64,000 nucleotides of DNA from an uncultured Phocaeicola sp. (GTDB lineage: Bacteria > Bacteroidota > Bacteroidia > Bacteroidales > Bacteroidaceae): the NCBI GenBank assembly GCA_947581855.1, contig CANPVZ010000001.1:124001-188000 (forward strand), written 5' to 3'. Shown in pieces: positions 1-7,827 of the stretch. Under the pieces are notes generated by a model. It was not told the origin of the DNA. It was given only the letters and a program-made list of their open reading frames with translations, and did not search any database. A program made the translations under genes and the position numbers. Each line of letters starts with the position of its first letter. Position 1 is the first letter of the stretch.

Positions 1-336
1 TTACAGCAGAAAGGTTATAAATTGTTTGCTACGGGCGGTACTTCCCGTTATCTGACAGAAAACGGGATAGAAAACACTTTGGTACATTGGCCGAGTGAAG
101 ATGCGCAGCCGCAGGCTTTGGATATGCTCCACCGGAAGGAAATCGATATGGTGGTGAACATTCCGAAGGATCTTTCTGCCGGCGAATTGGATAACGGATA
201 TAAAATCCGTCGTGCAGCTATCGACTTGAATATACCGTTGATAACCAATGCTCGTTTGGCAAGTGCATTCATTCAGGCTTTCTGTACTCTTGACGTTAAT
301 GATATTGCTATCAAAAGTTGGGCTGAGTACAAATAG
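1..336 (+). CDS. carB: Carbamoyl-phosphate synthase large subunit, C-terminal end (partial)
   Basis: The reading frame is open from the first base, so the gene starts before the window and only the last 111 residues are seen. They match the methylglyoxal-synthase-like allosteric domain at the C-terminus of CarB: a KLFATGGTSRYL start, a VNIPKD segment and the closing RRAAIDLNIPLITNARLA stretch. CarB makes carbamoyl phosphate from bicarbonate, ATP and glutamine-derived ammonia for pyrimidine and arginine synthesis, and this domain binds nucleotide or ornithine effectors. The stand-alone MgsA enzyme is the other owner of this fold, but the closing RRAAIDLNIPLITN segment favours CarB. A hairpin terminator follows 55 bases after the stop. 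Confidence 0.85.
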   Translation, partial: LQQKGYKLFATGGTSRYLTENGIENTLVHWPSEDAQPQALDMLHRKEIDMVVNIPKDLSAGELDNGYKIRRAAIDLNIPLITNARLASAFIQAFCTLDVNDIAIKSWAEYK

Positions 337-391
337 CCTCCGCAACAGATAATATAAAATCTTATTGTAAAGAGTTTATTATAAAGAAGAA

Positions 392-430
392 AAGGCTGTC
401 TCACAATAGAAAAATGAGGCAGCCTTATTT
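392..430 (+). terminator. Rho-independent terminator after carB
   Basis: Bases 392-403 (AAGGCTGTCTCA) pair with 415-426 (TGAGGCAGCCTT), with one G-U wobble and an 11-base loop. A T-rich run follows. Confidence 0.75.
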
Positions 431-1157
431 ATGATTTCTAAGTTGAAATTATAAATATCCTCTTGTTTTAGCTCTAATATATTACCCTATGAGGTAAGAA
501 TAAGGCGATTTTTCTTAGAGGAGTTTCAATCTATAAGATTCTTATTTTTCAATTCTTATTTTGAGATATTCTTTATAATCCGTGTTTCGAAAGCCGGATG
601 TTACAAGAAGTGAAAAAGAGTCATTGTTTATCGGTATAGTTATATTTTCATATGTAACCTACGAGTTCGTAATAAAAAAGAATGATCGTCTATCGGTGTA
701 GGTCATGAGACTTCGGTATATCTCATCGGCTTTTTAAAGTGATGTCTTCGAAACGTGAATTAATCATCTTCATTTTTTAGTTTTCTGTTTTGTGATCCAT
801 TAAAATAGAGTGAATTGAATCTCTTTTTCCATCTACATGTTATGTCTTTGGCTAAGTTTTTGGATTTTCTTCTTATTATGATATGTTCGTTTCCATTTTC
901 TTTGTATATTTCGAAGTTTTCCATCGTTTCGTTTTTTTATAAAATAGTAATAAGTAAGCAGTCATCATGTAGGCAAATAAAGAGACTGTTTTCTCACATT
1001 TGGATAGGAAAATAAATGATAAATTTATAGTAGATATTTTTAATGATAAGGGAAGTGGTATAATCGAAATCAAATCAAAATGTTTTATACCGTTCTTTTT
1101 ATTTAGGAGATAAATCTGAATTAAATGCATAATTAATGAAATTAATAATTTAGTAGA
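431..1157. other. Gene-poor AT-rich spacer between carB and pectate lyase
   Basis: About 730 bases with no convincing gene. Short frames on both strands (815-1015 plus, 876-1169 minus) have low-complexity, Phe/Ile/Leu/Ser-rich products with no recognisable motif and overlap each other. I see no structured RNA or repeat. Confidence 0.5.
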
Positions 1158-1226
1158 ATGAAAACACATGAAATGAACAACAATTTACAAAGTAGCTTTC
1201 AACAAGTTTCAACCTATTGTACATCC

Positions 1227-2849
1227 ATGCTTAAAAAGAATCTTTCGCTATTTAAACACTATAGTCTCAAAGGTTTCTTGTTGTGTTCCTGCTTTTTAGT
1301 ACTGGGAGCTTGCGGTGATTCCGATACCATTATCCCACCTCCTCCCGAACCGGATACTCCCGAAGAAGAATTGCAAGAATTAAAAGCATTTCCTACGGCT
1401 GAAGGATTCGGTAAATATGCAACCGGAGGCCGTGGAGGTGAAGTGGTGATTGTAACTAACACGGAAGACAGCGGCGAAGGTTCTTTTCGATGGGCGTTAC
1501 AACAATGCACTCAGAAGAAAGCCACTACTGTAGTGTTTGCTGTGTCCGGAAAAATTGAGCTAGAGTCGGAAATACGTTGTAAAGCTAAAAATTTCACCAT
1601 TGCCGGGCAAACGGCTCCGGGTGATGGTATCTGTATTATTAAAAATGAAATAAATTTCGGAGGTTCCGAAAACTTCATTATTCGTCATATGCGTTTTCGG
1701 GTGGGGGATAAGGATGCGAATGGAGGACCACTGAATGCTTCCTGTCTTCGTGTGGAGAACGCTAATAATTTTATTATAGATCATTGTTCTTTCAGCTGGT
1801 CAAGTGAAGAAAACACAGACTTCATCGACAACCATTTGTCAACTGTTCAATGGTGTATCTCGAGCGAAGGGTTATTCTATTCTGTAAATCAAAAAGGTTC
1901 TCGTGCCTATGGGGGTGCATGGGGAGGAGCCTCATCTACTTACCATCACAACCTGTTTGCCCACTGTAACAGCCGTACGCCTTTGATGAATGGTGCCCGT
2001 GGAAAAGACCCCGGACAGGATATTGTAGTGTATATGGAATACATTAACAATGTAAATTATAATTGGGGAAGTCAGATGGCAACTTATGGAGGTATGGATG
2101 AGTCTCAAGATAAGGAGGGACATCACGGATGGTCTTGCAATTTTGTGAATAATTATTATAAACCGGGACCCGCTACGGTGGCTCGCGTCAAAGACCTGAA
2201 GTTTTTCCGTCAGTCAGACGCTCGTAAACCTGAAAGTGCTCCTTTAAAAGGTGTCTCTAAATGGTATTTTAGTGGGAATGTAATGGAGACCAATCCTGAA
2301 CTGACTGCCGATAATTGGAAAGGGATTTATGCGGATGCCAACTATCCCTATACCCAGGCAGAAATGAAATCCACTTCGTTTATTATCCCTACCGGCAAAG
2401 AAAACTATGAACAGTATTGGTTCGATTGGCAAAAATATACACTGTATGAAAACTATGACTCCGCTGAAGATGCTTTTAAGTCGGTTGTAGCTGAAAATAG
2501 CGGTGCAGGTGCTTTTCCAAGAGATGCTGTAGATGCGCGTATTGTGAAAGAAACAAGAGAGGGGAGTTGTACATATACTGGGAAGGGAGATGCTAAAAGT
2601 GGTCCTATCCCTGGAATTATTAATTCTCCTGATGAAACAGAGGGCTTTGCCGATTTGACTTATAGAACTTCCGATACTATCAAGGATAATGATAAAGATG
2701 GCATGGATGATGAGTGGGAAAAAGAGGTTGGATTGGATCCTACTAATCCGGATGACCGTAACAAGACGACGGCATCAGGCTATACCGCTTTGGAAGTATA
2801 TCTGAACAAACTGGTAAATGAAACTATATCGCACAACTTTAAAAAGTGA
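1227..2849 (+). CDS. Pectate lyase-like parallel beta-helix lipoprotein
   Basis: Secreted or surface lipoprotein of about 540 residues. I place the start at 1227: the frame is open from 1158, but only from 1227 does a normal lipoprotein signal result (MLKKN..., hydrophobic core, LGAC lipobox). Behind the signal is a Pro/Glu-rich linker (IIPPPPEPDTPEEE). The beta-helix domain opens with AFPTAEGFGKYATGGRGG and IAGQTAPGDGI, both typical of Bacteroidetes PL1-type pectate lyases, and continues with asparagine-rich coils. The C-terminus holds a Ca-binding stretch of thrombospondin type 3 style (DNDKDGMDDEW) and GLDPTNPDD. The predicted role is cleavage of polygalacturonate in the periplasm or on the cell surface. 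The exact substrate and catalytic residues cannot be set by reading alone. It stands alone, not in a pectin locus. Confidence 0.8.
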   Translation: MLKKNLSLFKHYSLKGFLLCSCFLVLGACGDSDTIIPPPPEPDTPEEELQELKAFPTAEGFGKYATGGRGGEVVIVTNTEDSGEGSFRWALQQCTQKKATTVVFAVSGKIELESEIRCKAKNFTIAGQTAPGDGICIIKNEINFGGSENFIIRHMRFRVGDKDANGGPLNASCLRVENANNFIIDHCSFSWSSEENTDFIDNHLSTVQWCISSEGLFYSVNQKGSRAYGGAWGGASSTYHHNLFAHCNSRTPLMNGARGKDPGQDIVVYMEYINNVNYNWGSQMATYGGMDESQDKEGHHGWSCNFVNNYYKPGPATVARVKDLKFFRQSDARKPESAPLKGVSKWYFSGNVMETNPELTADNWKGIYADANYPYTQAEMKSTSFIIPTGKENYEQYWFDWQKYTLYENYDSAEDAFKSVVAENSGAGAFPRDAVDARIVKETREGSCTYTGKGDAKSGPIPGIINSPDETEGFADLTYRTSDTIKDNDKDGMDDEWEKEVGLDPTNPDDRNKTTASGYTALEVYLNKLVNETISHNFKK

Positions 2850-3494
2850 TACTTTTCTCAGCAATAGAGAAGTGGAAATAAGTGTTAAGGTATAGGGTTC
2901 TTCGTTATTTTTTGTCCAATGTTCAATAGGATGTAGTGAAGTTGAGAAATAGCCTTATTCGTTATATGTTGTACAGAAAAAACATTTTTAGGCAGGCGGA
3001 ATGTAAAATTGAATGCTGTACAGAAGTTGACGAAGAACCAAGTATATTTAACTTGTTAAAATATAATTTGTGCAGATTAAGCAGGTGTTTTTTTGCTTAA
3101 ATCGATGTTTTATGTTTGAAAGGAAACATGGAACATTGGTACTTATTTTATTAATAAGGAAGAAATCCATTTATGTAAATTTTTCTTTGTATGGATGATG
3201 TTAGGTAATGAATTGTATCGAATAAACTTTACATATTGAAATTCTGGAATAAGAGGGAAATAAATCTCGGTTCATTTTCCTTTAAACGAGCGTTCATTTA
3301 GAGAGAAATGAACGTTCGTTTCGTTTCTAACGGACGTTCGTTTGTAAAAAGAGCCTTGCCTGTTGAATATAGTTATATTTACTGTATTTTTCTGTATGGT
3401 CATTTATGTTTACAATTGTTTTGACCGTACTAAGATGTATGTTATAATCGGTTATAATTTATCAGGTAAGAGTGGCAATTCGGGATAATTTGCT
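2850..3494. other. Intergenic region with repeat cluster, no gene
   Basis: AT-rich spacer between the pectate lyase gene and queD. I see no reading frame of interest. Its one clear structure is the chain of 22-bp palindromic units at 3266-3353, described separately. A weak hairpin just after the lyase stop (ACTTTTCTC with GAGAAGT) may serve as a terminator. Confidence 0.5.
3266..3353. repeat. Chain of four 22-bp palindromic repeat units (copy A)
   Basis: Units begin at 3266, 3288, 3310 and 3332, exactly 22 bp apart. Each carries GTTCRTTT after a variable half. Neighbouring units meet in AAATGAAC|GTTCGTTT-type palindromes, so the arms GTTCATTT and AAATGAAC flank a 6-bp variable core (AGAGAG in unit 2). 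The first unit is the most degenerate. The same structure, with the same 22-bp phase, lies at 48627-48714. Bases 3272-3289 are an exact reverse complement of 48633-48650. Confidence 0.75.
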
Positions 3495-3540
3495 TACTTT
3501 TGCAACAAGTAAAAGTATCGAGGTGACATTAGATACTTTT
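3495..3540 (+). promoter_or_regulatory. queDE promoter -7 box and leader hairpin
   Basis: TACTTTTG at 3495-3502 matches the Bacteroides -7 consensus TAnnTTTG; no good -33 box is seen. It would give a leader of about 60 bases that opens with a perfect 9-bp hairpin, AAAAGTATC (3511-3519) with GATACTTTT (3532-3540) and a 12-base loop. It does not fit the preQ1-I riboswitch consensus, so the hairpin's role is unknown. Confidence 0.45.
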
Positions 3541-3567
3541 CTATAACTACTTAAATCACATTGAAAT

Positions 3568-3900
3568 ATGTACATTGTAAAGAAACGGATAGAAATCTCC
3601 GCAGCTCACAGTTTGCGTCTTTCTTATCAAAGTAAGTGTGAGAATCTGCATGGTCACAATTGGATTATCACAATTTATTGCCGTTCGAAGGAACTGAATG
3701 AGGATGGCATGGTTATTGATTTTACCCATATAAAAGAGGTGGTTACATCTCGTCTCGATCATCAAAATTTGAATGAAGTATTGCCGTTTAATCCAACGGC
3801 AGAGAATATAGCTCGTTGGATATGCGATCAATTGGCTTTGTGTTATAAAGTGGAAGTTCAGGAATCGGAAAACAATATAGCCATTTATGAGAAAGATTAA
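3568..3900 (+). CDS. queD: 6-carboxy-tetrahydropterin synthase
   Basis: Converts 7,8-dihydroneopterin triphosphate to 6-carboxy-tetrahydropterin, the second step from GTP to queuosine. The 110-residue protein has the expected small T-fold size. The zinc ligands are His14 (AAHSLRL) and His28/His30 (LHGHNW), and the catalytic cysteine Cys24 is present (CENLHGH). The DFTHIK and LDHQNLNE segments and the closing PTAENIA stretch are also typical. The stop overlaps the start of queE by 14 bases, so the two are translated as a coupled pair. The rest of the queuosine pathway is not in the window. Confidence 0.92.
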   Translation: MYIVKKRIEISAAHSLRLSYQSKCENLHGHNWIITIYCRSKELNEDGMVIDFTHIKEVVTSRLDHQNLNEVLPFNPTAENIARWICDQLALCYKVEVQESENNIAIYEKD

Positions 3901-4432
3901 CGAGATATTTTACAGTTTGCAGGGAGAAGGGTACTATACGGGTACACCGGCTGTATTTGTACGTTTCTCCGGTTGTAATTTACGCTGTTCCTTTTGCGAT
4001 ACTCAACACGAAGACGGGGTAAGGATGAGTGACCAGGACATTCTGAACCAGGTTTGTCAATATCCTGCCGAAATGGTAGTGCTTACGGGAGGAGAACCGG
4101 GCTTATGGATTGATGATGAGCTTATTAAAAAACTTCATAAAGCAGGGAAGTATGTCTGTGTGGAAACTAACGGTACTCGTGTGTTGCCGGCTTCGGTAGA
4201 CTGGGTGACATGTTCTCCGAAAGAAGGATGGGCAATCAATCTGAAACATATTGATGAGGTAAAAGTGGTCTATATTGGTCAGGATGTTACTGTGTATGAG
4301 TCATTGCCTGCCAAACATTATTTCCTGCAACCTTGTTCGTGTAGGAATACAGAGGAAGTGATTGCATATATAATGGAACATCCTAATTGGCGGTTAAGTT
4401 TGCAAACCCATAAGTTAGTGAATATTCAATAA
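3887..4432 (+). CDS. queE: 7-carboxy-7-deazaguanine synthase (radical SAM)
   Basis: Radical SAM enzyme that rearranges 6-carboxy-tetrahydropterin to 7-carboxy-7-deazaguanine, the step after QueD. The N-terminus FYSLQGEGYYTGTPAVFVRF is diagnostic. The 4Fe-4S cluster cysteines are Cys30, Cys34 and Cys37 in CNLRCSFC, spaced CX3CX2C. TGGEP follows near residue 68 and binds SAM. The length of 181 residues fits the short QueE forms of Bacteroidetes. The start codon lies inside queD, and the 14-base overlap supports a shared operon driven from the promoter near 3495. Confidence 0.92.
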   Translation: MRKINEIFYSLQGEGYYTGTPAVFVRFSGCNLRCSFCDTQHEDGVRMSDQDILNQVCQYPAEMVVLTGGEPGLWIDDELIKKLHKAGKYVCVETNGTRVLPASVDWVTCSPKEGWAINLKHIDEVKVVYIGQDVTVYESLPAKHYFLQPCSCRNTEEVIAYIMEHPNWRLSLQTHKLVNIQ

Positions 4433-4572
4433 TAGCTTTCTATGTAGTTTTGTTTTCGTCATTATTCTCACCGTAAAAGAATGTTTCGCATAACTCATTT
4501 CTAACGAATTATTTTTTTAGTTCAACAGTTGAGCGTGTAAGACACTTGTAGAGATTACCGAAGCTATTAAAC

Positions 4573-4662
4573 AAGATAAGACCATCCTTTTTTTGAGATT
4601 CGTTCCCTGGGTTTTAGTTTAACTTAGAGGACGGATTATGTAAAAAAAGACGGTCTTATCTT
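4573..4662. terminator. Long imperfect inverted repeat between convergent genes
   Basis: AAGATAAGACCATC from 4573 with its T-run, and the A-run with GACGGTCTTATCTT ending at 4662, form a stem of about 20 bp with one mismatch and one bulge around a loop near 47 bases. It lies between the 3' ends of queE (plus) and the heat-shock gene (minus), so a bidirectional terminator is the likely role. The wide loop also allows a small inverted-repeat element. Confidence 0.45.
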
Positions 4663-4719
4663 TGTATATTGAAGAGTTGCTTGTAAAGCTTCCCTTCAGT
4701 AAATATGTTGAGAGAGAGG

Positions 4720-5163
4720 TTATTTCACTTCAATCTGGCGTGATGTTTTCGGTTTCTCTTCCGGATCCATTTTAGGTAATTCAATCTTCAATACTCCGTC
4801 GCAAACCTTTGCATCAATTTTATTCTTGTCCACATCGTCAGGTAAAATCAATGTTTGCTGGAATTTTGTATAAGAGAATTCACGGCGTAAATAACGTTCT
4901 TCCTTTTTCTCACTCTCATTCCCTTCTTCCGTATTTTCCGTTTTCTTCTCCATAGAAATAACCAAGTCACTGTCTTCGTTGATGTGAATATTAAAATCAT
5001 CTTTAGTCATACCCGGAGCGGCGACTTCCACCTTATATTCTTTATCAGTTTCAATTACATTGATAGCAGGAGCAGTTGCATTCGCTTTCACCATCCAATT
5101 ATTATCAAAAAAGTCATTAAAAATACTTGGAACCCAATTCTGCGTTCTTCTAACTGGCATCAT
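4720..5163 (-). CDS. Hsp20 family small heat-shock protein
   Basis: Cytosolic holdase chaperone that keeps unfolding proteins from aggregating. The 147 residues comprise a short N-terminal arm (WVPSIFNDFFDNNW), an alpha-crystallin domain from about residue 35 (INVIETDKEYKVEVAAPGMTKDDF) and the signature AKVCDGVLKIELPK near the end. The C-terminal tail EEKPKTSRQIEVK holds the I-x-V motif that drives oligomer assembly. A good GGAGA ribosome site lies about 9 bases before the start. Upstream at 5189-5202 is the palindrome AAACAATATTGTTT, a possible operator or hairpin. Confidence 0.9.
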   Translation of the reverse strand: MMPVRRTQNWVPSIFNDFFDNNWMVKANATAPAINVIETDKEYKVEVAAPGMTKDDFNIHINEDSDLVISMEKKTENTEEGNESEKKEERYLRREFSYTKFQQTLILPDDVDKNKIDAKVCDGVLKIELPKMDPEEKPKTSRQIEVK

Positions 5164-5188
5164 AGTTTAAATCTCCTATTTTTTAGTT

Positions 5189-5202
5189 AAACAATATTGT
5201 TT
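5189..5202. promoter_or_regulatory. 14-bp palindrome upstream of hsp20
   Basis: AAACAATATTGTTT is a perfect palindrome 26 bases upstream of the heat-shock start codon. It could be an operator half-pair or part of the leader. No known CIRCE-type element is matched. Confidence 0.25.
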
Positions 5203-5492
5203 TTTTGTCGAACGCAGAGATCGGAGATCCGGCTTGGAGAAACTTATCCGCTGTAACCGTAGTTTCACTTGCAAGATCGGTTTCAGAGCGGCCTTGCGCC
5301 TTGTGCTAGCCGTCTCATTTCCGGTCTCGGCGTTCATTAACCATAATGCAAGGTTAGTGCTAAAAGTTTGGACACATGCGTATATTTGGAATCTTTTAAT
5401 TTGCGTAAACCCTTTTAAAGGAAAATGTTGTGTTTATTGTAAACTATGTTTATTTCGTTTTTATCTTATATCTTTGAGATTCATTATATATT
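5203..5492. other. Spacer with a GC-rich patch, no gene
   Basis: Between the divergent-from-here hsp20 promoter and the 3' end of the AlaX gene. Bases about 5208-5355 are clearly richer in G and C than the flanks but carry no sustained frame with a plausible protein. A 107-residue frame on the plus strand starts here, but its product has no recognisable features. It may be a gene remnant or a structured transcript. Confidence 0.4.
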
Positions 5493-5963
5493 TTATTCCT
5501 TATTGCTCAGTCGAAAGACAATACGGAACATTCCATTCTCATAGCGTGTGCTGCTGATGCGAAATGTTCCTATTTCCGAAGTATTTCCAACATGTGTGCC
5601 TAAACAGGGGCATGCGTCATACTCCCCAATGCGTATTATGCGTAATGTTTCGCTGGCATTTTGAGGAAGTTTACCTAAGTCATAGAGCTTTCGTGCTTCT
5701 TCTTGTGATATATATTCCATTGTAACGGGAAGATGTTGGGAAATGATTTCATTTACTTTCCGTTCCACTTCCATAATCTGTTCCGGTGAAGGGCAGGAGG
5801 GCAACGGATAGTCGAGTTTACTTTTTTTACGTTCAATATGGGTATGACGTGAACGTTCGCATCCGAACATCCGTACCATAGTTTGGTTTAAAATATGTTC
5901 CGCCGAATGAGCCGGTGGATACTCGTCTTTGTTATGTGCGTTGAACTGGCTATTCTGTTCCAT
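5493..5963 (-). CDS. AlaX-like alanyl-tRNA trans-editing protein
   Basis: A 156-residue protein with the two zinc-binding motifs of the second additional domain of alanyl- and threonyl-tRNA synthetases: HSAEH (His19 and His23, HxxxH) and CLGTH (CxxxH) near residue 120. Free-standing copies of this domain (AlaX) hydrolyse mischarged Ser- or Gly-tRNA(Ala). The protein lacks the catalytic and anticodon parts of a synthetase. The substrate cannot be read from sequence, and some Bacteroidetes members are annotated only as alanyl-tRNA editing proteins. It appears monocistronic. Confidence 0.75.
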   Translation of the reverse strand: MEQNSQFNAHNKDEYPPAHSAEHILNQTMVRMFGCERSRHTHIERKKSKLDYPLPSCPSPEQIMEVERKVNEIISQHLPVTMEYISQEEARKLYDLGKLPQNASETLRIIRIGEYDACPCLGTHVGNTSEIGTFRISSTRYENGMFRIVFRLSNKE

Positions 5964-6128
5964 ATGTTATAGTGTTTGATTTATTATTTCTGTGTAAAGG
6001 TATGGTTATATTTTGAAATGGGAAAGTATGCAATTATTTTATTTAGTATGATTGAGCCCGAAAGAACGTATGCTTATACTTGTTCTTTAGAATGTAATAA
6101 AGAGAAGTTTTTAAGAGAGTAAATTGAA

Positions 6129-6170
6129 AAATCCCGTTAGTTCTTTTTACAGAACCGAACGGGACTTTTC
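6129..6170 (-). terminator. Terminator of the SusC/SusD unit
   Basis: TCCCGTTAGTTCT (6132-6144) pairs with AGAACCGAACGGGA (6151-6164) with a small internal mismatch. Read on the minus strand, the stem is followed by a run of five T, as expected for the end of the susD transcript. Confidence 0.65.
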
Positions 6171-6218
6171 ATTCAATACTTATAATTAGTAATTCAAAAA
6201 TACTTCAAGGAATCTTGC

Positions 6219-7820
6219 CTATTCGGCATAGCCTGAGTTTTGCTGAATCAAACCTCCGGAAATGCGTACCTCATGGGCTGGAATCGGTGCATTCCATCTG
6301 TTTTTGGCAACAGCTCCTAACGTTTTATCACCTAATAGGTTGTTAGTTCGTATCAAATCCCAACGTTGATGATTTTCGTATGCTAATTCACGATTACGTT
6401 CTTTCAATACAACTTTGATAAAATCTTCTACGCTGGCAAAGTCGTTTGTTTGGTATAGAGGCGGGCGATGAATCTCTGCAAATGCACGTTGGTGTACATC
6501 GTTCAGTAATTGCACAGCCTCTGCCGATACTGTGTTATTTGTGCGTGCCAATGCTTCGGCACGGGTTAGTTTCATTTCAGCAAGGCGGATATAAATAACA
6601 TCATTGTTTCCTCTAGTGTTGCTGGAATAGCTGCTGGAAGTACTGTTACTGTATTTTTTGCTTGTAATGTTGCTGGCATAATTGCTTTCGCTTCCTTGAA
6701 ACAAGAGATAAATGGGATTATATGGGTCCGGGTTCTCATCGGTTGCAGGAATGGGCGTATGATAACCTCTCACATCATTCTCGTTGTAGTAGGTTTTCAT
6801 ACTTTCCGGTACATAGAATGCACGTTTTTCATAATAGTTATAAATACCGCTGGGATACCAGTCGACATCCAGACGGCTAGCCTCGAAAAATAATATTTCT
6901 CCACTGCGTGTTGTCGGTTCGGATGAAGAAGCTGCATCATCTTCCGATAAATTGAGTGGAAATAAAGTTTCATAGGCTGTGTTGTCGTTTGTAAACGTAT
7001 ATCCTGAAGTATTCAGTACCTCATTCGCATATTGTGCAGCAAGAGCTAGTTCATTCGTGTTATTGTTATAAGTTCCTTTATACAAATAAACCCGGCTCAA
7101 TAGGGCTTTAGATACTGCTTGGTTAGCCCGTACACGCAAAGCCGCATCGGGAACGGATTCGGAGAGATAGCTAATATTGTCCTTCAAGTCGGAAATGATT
7201 TGATTCCAGATTTCCGCATTGGTTGACCGGCTAACTACATCATCCGGATTATATCCTTCGTAGGGAGTTATGCGCAATACTAATCCTAATCCATTGTCAT
7301 TACCTTGCAATGCTTGATCTCCGAATATCGCTAATAATTGCAAATAGGTGTAAGCACGGATAAATTTAGCTTCGGCGATGAATTGGTTCTTCTTTTCGGT
7401 GTCGAACTCTCCATATTCATTGATGCCGGCAATCACATTGTTAGCATAATCAATAGCATTATATCCGTTTATATATATCTTATATAACAGTCCTTCATGC
7501 TGATCGGTTGTATATTCGCTTGTTTCGATTGCCAGATAATCACTACTACTGCTTTGCGCTTTAATATTGTCTGTACCGGTGTCTCCGAATTGGAACGCGT
7601 AATATGTAGAAGGATAGTTATTTGATCCGGTAGGCGCGCCGGACAGAAAATTATTCAAACATACATAAGCTCCCGATAAAGCCGCTTCGCTTGTCTTTTC
7701 GTTTTTATATACGGTCTGGTCGACCATAGTGTTCTCGGGTGCATAATCCAGATTACAGCTTGTAATCAGTAATGCCGCCATAGATACTATACTTGTTAAT
7801 CTTTTCATATGTCTATTCAA
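6219..7820 (-). CDS. SusD/RagB-like outer-membrane glycan-binding lipoprotein
   Basis: Surface lipoprotein of 533 residues that captures a nutrient, usually an oligosaccharide, and caps the SusC channel. The signal MKRLTSIVSMAALLITSC has a clear lipobox with Cys22, and YAPENTMVDQTVYKNEKTSE is the usual start of a mature SusD. The tetratricopeptide-like helices and the C-terminal RNRELAYENHQRWDLIRTN segment are typical of the RagB/SusD family. It starts 7 bases after the susC stop, so the pair is cotranscribed. The substrate is unknown because no glycosidase is in the operon. Confidence 0.92.
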   Translation of the reverse strand: MNRHMKRLTSIVSMAALLITSCNLDYAPENTMVDQTVYKNEKTSEAALSGAYVCLNNFLSGAPTGSNNYPSTYYAFQFGDTGTDNIKAQSSSSDYLAIETSEYTTDQHEGLLYKIYINGYNAIDYANNVIAGINEYGEFDTEKKNQFIAEAKFIRAYTYLQLLAIFGDQALQGNDNGLGLVLRITPYEGYNPDDVVSRSTNAEIWNQIISDLKDNISYLSESVPDAALRVRANQAVSKALLSRVYLYKGTYNNNTNELALAAQYANEVLNTSGYTFTNDNTAYETLFPLNLSEDDAASSSEPTTRSGEILFFEASRLDVDWYPSGIYNYYEKRAFYVPESMKTYYNENDVRGYHTPIPATDENPDPYNPIYLLFQGSESNYASNITSKKYSNSTSSSYSSNTRGNNDVIYIRLAEMKLTRAEALARTNNTVSAEAVQLLNDVHQRAFAEIHRPPLYQTNDFASVEDFIKVVLKERNRELAYENHQRWDLIRTNNLLGDKTLGAVAKNRWNAPIPAHEVRISGGLIQQNSGYAE

Positions 7821-7827
7821 TTATTGA

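Noticed and set aside
876..1169. 97-residue minus-strand frame upstream of the pectate lyase gene
   Set aside because: Low-complexity product overlapping another chance frame on the plus strand.
5234..5557. 107-residue plus-strand frame between hsp20 and the AlaX gene
   Set aside because: Its end overlaps the AlaX gene and the product has no protein-like features.
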